The translations under genes were made by a program, and so were the position numbers. A model generated the notes under the pieces. The model ran no database searches. It was not told the origin of the DNA and saw only the letters and a program-made list of their open reading frames with translations. This document shows, piece by piece, positions 15,901-19,890 of a stretch of 19,890 bases of DNA (position 1 is its first letter; each line of letters begins with the position of its first letter). Origin of the DNA: an uncultured Alphaproteobacteria bacterium (lineage in GTDB: Bacteria; Pseudomonadota; Alphaproteobacteria; CAAHEQ01; UBA3637); assembly GCA_944391545.1 (NCBI GenBank), contig CALXTZ010000012.1, positions 1 to 19,890 on the forward strand. The letters run 5' to 3'.

Positions 15901-16100
15901 TCTTCCCGAACCCGCGATTGAATGTAATCGTTGTAATCAAAAGACCGTTCGCCGCGCTCCAAAACACGAACTTGTTGTAAAATTTCCCCGTCCGGAGACA
16001 ACCGCGTGTACGGCGCCCGTATCGAATAAAGACCGGCAACCGCCGATGAGCCGATGATAAAACCGGCAACTGATCCCAATAAAAGTAATTTACGACTCAT
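12927..16100 (-). CDS. Large membrane-anchored repeat protein
   Basis: The product has 1057 residues and belongs to no family I recognise. An N-terminal membrane helix (about 5-26) acts as an anchor or uncleaved signal. Residues 110-190 are a Pro/Ala/Glu-rich stalk with VEEAAPA repeated four times. Residues 373-453 and 689-770 are copies of one module, each with IYADGTYEG[LF]DVTALDKT. Residues 538-642 and 808-912 are near-identical duplicates. The motif Y-x-[DG]-S-W-x3-[GS]-V occurs seven times, at 529, 578, 653, 669, 799, 848 and 945. Lys/Thr/Ala-rich 11-mer-like helices (TAAQKTGETLQ) precede it. A coiled coil (about 965-1000) lies near the C-terminus. It is probably a periplasmic or surface scaffold. 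The ATG at 16100 has AAAGGAAG and a strong promoter at 16134-16162. Confidence 0.85.
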   Translation of the reverse strand: MSRKLLLLGSVAGFIIGSSAVAGLYSIRAPYTRLSPDGEILQQVRVLERGERSFDYNDYIQSRVREEQSKINAYSEDIGVYSNEAYEHHQAVEPEYLDPDLELYAFLEQNNAAAQPAQTVEAPTPTAQEAPAVEEAAPAVEEAAPAVEEAAPAVEEAAPTVETPAVETATQETPAVQTPVQEAPVQAPAADQEIVVDMATIPSRPVTVRNGAQIQFEQDDQGRASIRIEGPLPAGSILVLQNLPATPQQAADRVVRTVQREAAVSEARQVVEQVQQAEQTPSVQDIVTNFDRLSQQAEQNDAPAPAVETPQTAPVQEATPTEQAPAVTPQATEQAPIEQPGQQDVGVQADTSSNASFTSDMLNDMWNGIRFAGEVGYNLGERGVHSLDELAKDAGLRRRTEIETLVRQIKADEAQADRMNEMMGWGTGRRMGIYADGTYEGLDVTALDKTETYLAEKSRQAAQGAAQLGADAKDMAAQAATRIQTALTPDSPAQTEQVAQPAPTAEKPAESQEKPGFFASLGNGISDLYRDSWLQSGVKGTQELAEKTGEALKTAAQKTGETLQTAAGKTGAAIEDAYQDSWLDKGVQEVAGLFSGDKTAENGQPVEGTQAETAEPQTIAETPAPEQVNVTVQAPQEEPGFFTTVSNTWDDLYKDSWAEKSVDWTQEAYKGSWLETGVDKTVEAGRFVGELGLNIGQEAVRAGDEALKDVGLKERTPTEQLVKHIKDGQKRIDEINQVFGMDTPDTAPKFAIYADGTYEGFDVTALDKTKTAVKETAQTIADGTQQLAQKTGNAIENAYDGSWVEKGVKGTQELAGKTGEALKTAAQKTGETLQTAAGKTGAAIEDAYQDSWLDKGVQEVAGLFSGDKTAETDQSVEGTQAETAEPQTVAEAPAPEQVNVTVQTPQEEPGFFTSVGDTIKTAAQKTGETLQTAAQKTGNAIEDAYQDSWLQSGVNSVTGLFDKEEKPDEKLARLQEENKALHEENMRLKLELAQLKARQTKESATTTHETYRLADAYATAQDVNITVKSNLLSTLQQSEKTPDAQTVHVKVDKTQGR
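13362..13680 (-). repeat. Long direct repeat, copy 1
   Basis: It aligns with 14172-14490 at a constant offset of 810 bases, with no gaps. Positions 13501-13643 and 14311-14453 are identical over 143 bases. It encodes residues of the TGEALKTAAQ helix, YQDSWLDKGV and QVNVTVQ segments of the large repeat protein. Confidence 0.9.
14172..14490 (-). repeat. Long direct repeat, copy 2
   Basis: Second copy of the repeat at 13362-13680, 810 bases (270 codons) further right, in the same frame. The identity of the 143-base core suggests recent duplication or gene conversion. Confidence 0.9.
15621..15704 (-). repeat. 21-base tandem repeat, four copies
   Basis: Four copies of a 21-base unit (AGYCGGTGCGGCCTCTTCAAC, in positions 15621-15641, 15642-15662, 15663-15683, 15684-15704) differ only at one base in the first. 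They encode VEEAAPA in the stalk. A multiple of three keeps the frame, so copy number could vary without disrupting the protein. Confidence 0.95.
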
Positions 16101-16133
16101 TTCTCTCTTCCTTTCTTGAAAAATAATATCCTT

Positions 16134-16162
16134 ATTATACCTCTTTTTTTAGGAATTTTCAA
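16134..16162 (-). promoter_or_regulatory. Strong sigma70-type promoter for the repeat protein
   Basis: On the minus strand: TTGAAA (16157-16162), 17 bases, then a perfect TATAAT (16134-16139). It is 34 bases before the start codon at 16100. Confidence 0.8.
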
Positions 16163-16214
16163 CAAAGAAAATCACAAGAGATAAAATAAAATTCTATATT
16201 TTACAATATGTTAT

Positions 16215-17360
16215 TTATTCCTGCATAGGAATCTCGGTCGATTGGCCGATTTTTTGGACAAAATAATCTTCGTCCGCTTTGTCCAATTGAATTTGATTCG
16301 AGTCAAACAACATCAGCAATCGTTCGATCATGCGGCGTTGGAAATGATCGCGGTAGCCGTCTTCCGTTTCTTCCAGCATTTCTCGGAACGTCCGCACCGC
16401 CAAGCGAACGGCCGGAAACATCTCCGGCGGCAGTTCGGCTTCTTCATACAGCCTTTCCAATCCCAACGGCCCCGAGTCGTAAATTAAAATCCGTGCATTG
16501 CGAATCGGAATACCGGCCTTAATCGCCAACGCATATTCAAAAAATTTCATGTCGCCGACACAAACGGATCGCAAAATCAAATTCGGCGTTAATCGATCCA
16601 CATTGTGCAAGTGAATGACAAGTGTCCGCACATCTTCTTCGGTCGACGTTTCGGACAAATTTAAAATGGCTTTTTCCCGTGTCTGCGTCACCAACGTCGT
16701 GATGACGTTCACCGGCAAATCATGCCGCGTCAGCAATTGTTTGCGTAGCTCGTCGGATACTTTTGTAATGACTTTTTCCAAAATAGCAACCGGTACTTTG
16801 GCGCGCATTAAAATCGGTTCGTGAATTTCGTCACAGGCTTCAAACTTATCCAATAACTTGTTATAGGAGTATTCCGAAATGTCAGCGCCTTGGTTGCCGA
16901 TGAGAATAATGACGGGCGTTTTATCCGACTCTTCGATCAGATGATCGCACACCATCGGCGAAATGCGATGTCGTTTAGCAACAGCACATTGCTTTTCTTC
17001 GTCTTTGGTTTGCAAAATCGTGATCAAATCTTCGTCCGAAATCACTTCGGAATACTGAATCATCGGCACCGCCACCGCTGCGACGTCAAAAATGATTTTC
17101 TGCACAATGTCATACGGCAGGAACGTGCATGTTTTTAAACTTTCGGCCAACTCTTCGCGCACTTGAATTTCAACGTCGTTGGTAATCAGGCGGAAAATAT
17201 CTTCGGCGATTTGTTTTTCTTTTTGAGTTAAAGACTTGAGTTGGTACTGTTCGGAGACTTTGCGCGCCGTTGATGAACGTACGTCGACGGACGGATTGTT
17301 GAGTAACAAATCGACATCCTTTTGTGTCAGTTTCGTCAAGGCTTCTTTTTTGACCGGCAT
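16215..17360 (-). CDS. DUF2336 family protein
   Basis: The helical, charged 381-residue product has the look of DUF2336 proteins, known mainly in Alphaproteobacteria and of unknown biochemical role, with HEAT-like repeats. Recurring patterns of L-x-x-x-x-x-V-R and VPVAILEKV/LPVNVITTLV-type turns support repeated two-helix units. I chose the ATG at 17360 (MPVKKEALTKLTQKD), preceded by an AGGGATAGG stretch, instead of the TTG at 17411, which has no ribosome site. There is no signal peptide or membrane segment, so it is probably cytoplasmic. It follows phoB on the same strand with a 74-base gap, so it may be read through from the doc-rpe-phoB operon or have its own weak promoter in that gap. The family assignment is from overall pattern, not a search. 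Confidence 0.75.
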   Translation of the reverse strand: MPVKKEALTKLTQKDVDLLLNNPSVDVRSSTARKVSEQYQLKSLTQKEKQIAEDIFRLITNDVEIQVREELAESLKTCTFLPYDIVQKIIFDVAAVAVPMIQYSEVISDEDLITILQTKDEEKQCAVAKRHRISPMVCDHLIEESDKTPVIILIGNQGADISEYSYNKLLDKFEACDEIHEPILMRAKVPVAILEKVITKVSDELRKQLLTRHDLPVNVITTLVTQTREKAILNLSETSTEEDVRTLVIHLHNVDRLTPNLILRSVCVGDMKFFEYALAIKAGIPIRNARILIYDSGPLGLERLYEEAELPPEMFPAVRLAVRTFREMLEETEDGYRDHFQRRMIERLLMLFDSNQIQLDKADEDYFVQKIGQSTEIPMQE

Positions 17361-17434
17361 GTACCTATCCCTGTTTGAAAAGGTTTTTGACTTTTCATAA
17401 GATAAGCACAAAAAAGTAAATGTTTTATTAAGAA

Positions 17435-18130
17435 TCAGCGTTTTTCTGTTGAAACCGTCAACGCATATCCCATTGACCGCACGGTGCGAATCAAATCTGC
17501 TTCTCCGCCGGCATTCAATGATTGGCGTAACCGTTTGACATGCACGTCGACCGTGCGCGTTTCAACGTGGATGGCGTGTCCCCAAACAGCCGTTAATAAA
17601 TTTTCACGGGAAAAGACTTTTTCAGGCGTTTCCAAAAACACTTCCAGTAACCGAAATTCTGTCGGCCCTAAATGAACGATACGATCACCGCGCTGAACGC
17701 GTTTTTTTTCAAAATCAACCGTTAAGTCAGCGTAAACAGCCGTTTGTTTTTCGGGTTTAGGCGCCGCTCGACGCAACAACGCTTTGATGCGCGCGATGAG
17801 TTCCGGAACGGAAAACGGTTTTGTCATATAATCGTCCGCGCCGATGGATAAAGCGCTGACTTTGTCATTTTCTTCGCTGCGCGCCGTCAGCATAATAATC
17901 GGAATGTGACGCAAAGCATGGTCTTGGCGGATTGTTTTGCAAATCTCGACGCCCGAAACGTGCGGCAACATCCAATCCAATAAAATCAAATCCGGCGTTT
18001 GACTACGGACGGCTTCCAATGCTTTTTTGCCGTCCGTTACGGCATATGTTTGAAACCCGCTTTTTTCCAGATTGTATTTTAAAATGGTTACCAACGCTTC
18101 TTCGTCTTCGACGATCAAAACTTTAGTCAT
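17435..18130 (-). CDS. phoB: PhoB-type response regulator
   Basis: This is an OmpR/PhoB-family regulator of 231 residues. The receiver domain (1-120) has acidic pocket E8/D9, phospho-acceptor D52 in LILLDWMLP, switch T82 and K104. The winged-helix DNA-binding domain (about 130-228) ends in IRTVRSMGYAL, very close to the PhoB-type pattern. It overlaps rpe by 8 bases and is the last member of the tightly packed operon that starts at 19386. No histidine kinase is adjacent; the PhoR-like kinase at 5518-6948 is the obvious partner in this window. OmpR-family members look alike, so a role in phosphate starvation is likely but not proven. Confidence 0.9.
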   Translation of the reverse strand: MTKVLIVEDEEALVTILKYNLEKSGFQTYAVTDGKKALEAVRSQTPDLILLDWMLPHVSGVEICKTIRQDHALRHIPIIMLTARSEENDKVSALSIGADDYMTKPFSVPELIARIKALLRRAAPKPEKQTAVYADLTVDFEKKRVQRGDRIVHLGPTEFRLLEVFLETPEKVFSRENLLTAVWGHAIHVETRTVDVHVKRLRQSLNAGGEADLIRTVRSMGYALTVSTEKR

Positions 18131-18770
18131 TCACTCTCCTCAATGTTTCGATGGCTTTGGCCCAATCCGGCGCCCCGAAAATATAGCTGCCCGCAATCAG
18201 CGTGGAAGCCCCGTTTTCAATGCACAGCGGTGCTGATTTATCGTTAATGCCGCCGTCGACCTGAATCAGGGTTTTAGACGGATCAATCATCCCGTGAATC
18301 AGCGCGATTTTCGGTAATTGCGTGATTAAAAATTCCTGACCGCCGAAGCCGGGTTCCACCGTCATAACCAACACTAAATCCAAATACGGCAGATAGTTTT
18401 CCAAAATGGAAGCAGGCGTTCTCGGGCGCAAAGACAGCCCTGTTTTAACGCCGCGCGAACGCAGATATTGCAACATCGGTACCAAATCTTGTTCAACTTC
18501 GGCATGTAACGTAATCTGGTTAGCGCCGGCATCGACGAAATCGCATAAATAGTCTTGCGGATTGGTCATCATCAAATGAACGTCCAACGGAACGGTTGCA
18601 TACGGTTTAATCGCTTTAACGACCATCGGGCCGAACGTTATGTTCGGAACAAAATGCCCGTCCATCACGTCGACGTGAATAAGGTCTGCACCTGCTGCAC
18701 AGACATCCGCAACCGCTTTGCCTAAATGCGCAAAATCTGCCGATAAAATACTGGGTGCGACTTGAATCAT
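18123..18770 (-). CDS. rpe: Ribulose-phosphate 3-epimerase
   Basis: This TIM-barrel enzyme interconverts ribulose 5-phosphate and xylulose 5-phosphate in the pentose phosphate pathway. Seen here: APSILSADF (5-13), metal ligands H32, D34 (HVDVMDG), H65 (DVHLMM) and D172 (VDGGIN); D34 and D172 are the acid/base pair. The phosphate-binding end GGIN and AGSYIF (193-198) is present. Length (215) is usual. The segment usually written LNPxTP reads LRPRTP (114-119), a mild variation. The ATG at 18770 overlaps the doc stop by 4 bases, with GGAGGAG just upstream inside doc. Lying between doc and phoB, it suggests that the toxin module was inserted at, or captured by, a housekeeping operon. Confidence 0.97.
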   Translation of the reverse strand: MIQVAPSILSADFAHLGKAVADVCAAGADLIHVDVMDGHFVPNITFGPMVVKAIKPYATVPLDVHLMMTNPQDYLCDFVDAGANQITLHAEVEQDLVPMLQYLRSRGVKTGLSLRPRTPASILENYLPYLDLVLVMTVEPGFGGQEFLITQLPKIALIHGMIDPSKTLIQVDGGINDKSAPLCIENGASTLIAGSYIFGAPDWAKAIETLRRVND

Positions 18771-19225
18771 CTCTCTCCTCCTTGATGTTGAACCGCTTGC
18801 GCATAAGCCGGCGAAAGGTGCTTTTCGGGTTCTTTCGGGCGCGCATGCGTTCGCAAAAAAGACGCCATTTTTTCTTCGGTCAGCTGACCGGCTGCAACGG
18901 ATTGGAAAAATGTGTATAGCTGATCGTCATGCATCGGCAGGCTGTACCCGTTTTGATCCAAACAAGTCAACGTAAACAAAGCGCCTGTCCGTTTGTTGCC
19001 GTCATTGTAGGGATGATTTTGAATCAGACCGTACCCGACGGCGGCGATTAATTCGAAAACATCGGCGCTCGGATTGTAATAAGCGCGATTTTGACAGCGT
19101 GCGATGGCCGATTGTAAAGCCCCTTTGTCGCGATAACCGGGCAACCCACCGTCCATTTCCAATGTCACGGCGTGCATGGTTTCAATGGTTTCCAAATCTG
19201 CCATATCCATGTTCGGCCGGGTCAT
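18767..19225 (-). CDS. doc: Doc-type Fic family toxin
   Basis: The 152-residue protein contains the Doc-type active loop HPYNDGNKRT (71-80), with H71, D75, N77 and K78. The GNK ending is that of Doc kinases, which phosphorylate EF-Tu, rather than the GNGR ending of AMP-transferring Fic proteins. The N-terminal part with GLPGYRDKGALQSAI (27-41) and the AAVGYGLIQN helix (61-70) fit the family. It is longer than P1 Doc (126) by a charged C-terminal tail. Start ATG at 19225 overlaps the upstream small gene by 4 bases, as in toxin-antitoxin pairs, and its own end overlaps rpe by 4 bases. That ties expression to a housekeeping gene, which is unusual. An inactive or domesticated Doc is possible, but the active residues are present. 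Confidence 0.88.
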   Translation of the reverse strand: MTRPNMDMADLETIETMHAVTLEMDGGLPGYRDKGALQSAIARCQNRAYYNPSADVFELIAAVGYGLIQNHPYNDGNKRTGALFTLTCLDQNGYSLPMHDDQLYTFFQSVAAGQLTEEKMASFLRTHARPKEPEKHLSPAYAQAVQHQGGER

Positions 19226-19386
19226 TTGCTTAAAGCCTTTAACAGTTGACGATGTTGCGCATAAACGGCGGTAATTGTTTCGCGCTGTTCTTTTGTGACG
19301 CGAACCGGTGCGTGTTTTTCAACCGCTTGAATTAATTTTTGGTGTTCCTCCGGTGAAAGGGAGGGCTTTTTCGGTGTTTGACACAT
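19222..19386 (-). CDS. Small protein upstream of doc, antitoxin candidate
   Basis: The ATG at 19386 has an AAGGAG site 7 bases upstream; the open frame continues to 19599, but that extension runs into the repeat cluster and has no site. The 54-residue product (helical, with HQKLIQAVEKH and KEQRETITAVYAQHRQLL) does not look like Phd or the SxxxEG VbhA-type antitoxins I know. The order small gene then doc with a 4-base overlap is the standard toxin-antitoxin layout, so antitoxin is the best guess. Promoter at 19412-19440. Confidence 0.65.
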   Translation of the reverse strand: MCQTPKKPSLSPEEHQKLIQAVEKHAPVRVTKEQRETITAVYAQHRQLLKALSK

Positions 19387-19411
19387 GATTTCTCTCCTTA
19401 TCATAAAAGCC

Positions 19412-19440
19412 AGTATAGCGGATTTTAACCAACAGGGCAA
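19412..19440 (-). promoter_or_regulatory. Promoter of the antitoxin-doc-rpe-phoB operon
   Basis: On the minus strand: TTGCCC (19435-19440), a 17-base spacer, and TATACT (19412-19417), 25 bases before the start at 19386. The -35 keeps the key TTG. Confidence 0.6.
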
Positions 19441-19890
19441 ATTTTTTATCGCTTTGTCCGAAAATGAGTTGTTTCTTCCCATTCTTCCGGCATGTCGACG
19501 GGGCAATCCCATATTATCTCCGTTTTTAGCGAATGCCCTCTTTTTTCTACACTCCAACGGGTCGCCCATCCCCATACCAATTTTGCGTCCGGAAAACATC
19601 CCCTGACCGTTCCGCCCACGCCTACCGTCCCTTGCCTACCCGAGCCACCCGCGCCACAAAGAATCCGGGCGGCTTGTTCTACATGCCTGACCGTCCCCTG
19701 CGCCCAGCGATATTCCCCCCGCCGGGCTACATCCCCACGCCGAGCTGCATCTCCGTTTCGTCCTATCCCAACGGGTCGCCCGGAATTCTCCGGGGCGCGG
19801 GTGGCTCGTTGAGCGCAGACAAACTTCAAACCCGGTCGGGCGGCTCGGGAAAATGCTTCATTCAAACACGATGCGGACGGATTTTCCGTA
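19441..19890. repeat. Palindrome-repeat cluster C, no convincing gene
   Basis: A cytosine-rich region on +, it contains the inverted 33-base copy of P1 (19762-19794), similarity beyond it to the unit after P1 in cluster A, and a 14-base inverted repeat (19641-19654 with 19795-19808). It also has ACGGGTCGCCC at 19558-19568. The frame 19446-19865 (-) shares repeat-encoded peptides with the frame at 42-371, which supports repeat origin rather than a gene. The window ends inside it. Confidence 0.75.
19762..19794 (-). repeat. Palindromic unit P1, copy 2
   Basis: It is identical, inverted, to 47-79 over 33 bases. Only one arm of the P1 hairpin (ACGGGTCGCCCG at 19771-19782) and the inner GAATTC palindrome are kept. 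Confidence 0.9.

Noticed and set aside
1..19890. Insertion sequence, prophage, tRNA or rRNA genes
   Set aside because: I saw no transposase or integrase domain, no phage structural gene, and no tRNA or rRNA sequence signature on either strand. The lysozyme-like genes carry lipoprotein leaders and lack phage neighbours.

Overview
The window looks like a chromosomal segment of a low-to-moderate GC alphaproteobacterium. The evidence is a DUF2336 protein, a family largely confined to Alphaproteobacteria, a maf gene beside a likely replication origin, and MutS, ThrS, Rpe and PhoB/PhoR-type proteins with alphaproteobacterial character. I cannot name the genus. There is no clear phage, insertion sequence or CRISPR array.

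Layout from left to right. Positions 1-980 hold a cluster of GC-rich nested palindromes and an AT-rich stretch with no convincing gene. Positions 1036-1449 encode a small membrane protein (+). A leftward set follows: two small unknown proteins, a phosphoribosyltransferase-like protein and mutS (read mutS, then PRTase, then the small genes). A PhoR-like sensor kinase (+) diverges from mutS.

Between the kinase and maf (6949-7250) lies a dense group of DnaA-box-like 9-mers around an AT-rich core with TAG triplets on both sides. This is the most important non-coding feature and reads as a chromosomal oriC. maf and a small secreted 12-cysteine repeat protein follow on +. A second palindrome cluster (8145-8714) separates these from leftward thrS.

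Upstream of thrS, on the minus strand, are two paralogous lipoproteins: one is a GH24 lysozyme-like protein with its catalytic triad, the other has lost the triad. A DUF378 membrane protein (+) faces a 1057-residue membrane-anchored repeat protein (-). Then, on the minus strand, come a DUF2336 protein and a compact overlapping operon of a 54-residue antitoxin candidate, a Doc-type toxin, rpe and phoB. A third palindrome cluster (19490-19890) closes the window.

The gene set mixes replication and repair functions (oriC, mutS, maf), phosphate-type signalling (phoR and phoB about 10 kb apart) and envelope functions (lysozyme-like lipoproteins, the large repeat protein, the cysteine-rich exported protein). 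The three palindrome clusters share sequence units in inverted orientation. They appear to be a dispersed repeat family of this genome, some members of which also serve as transcription terminators.
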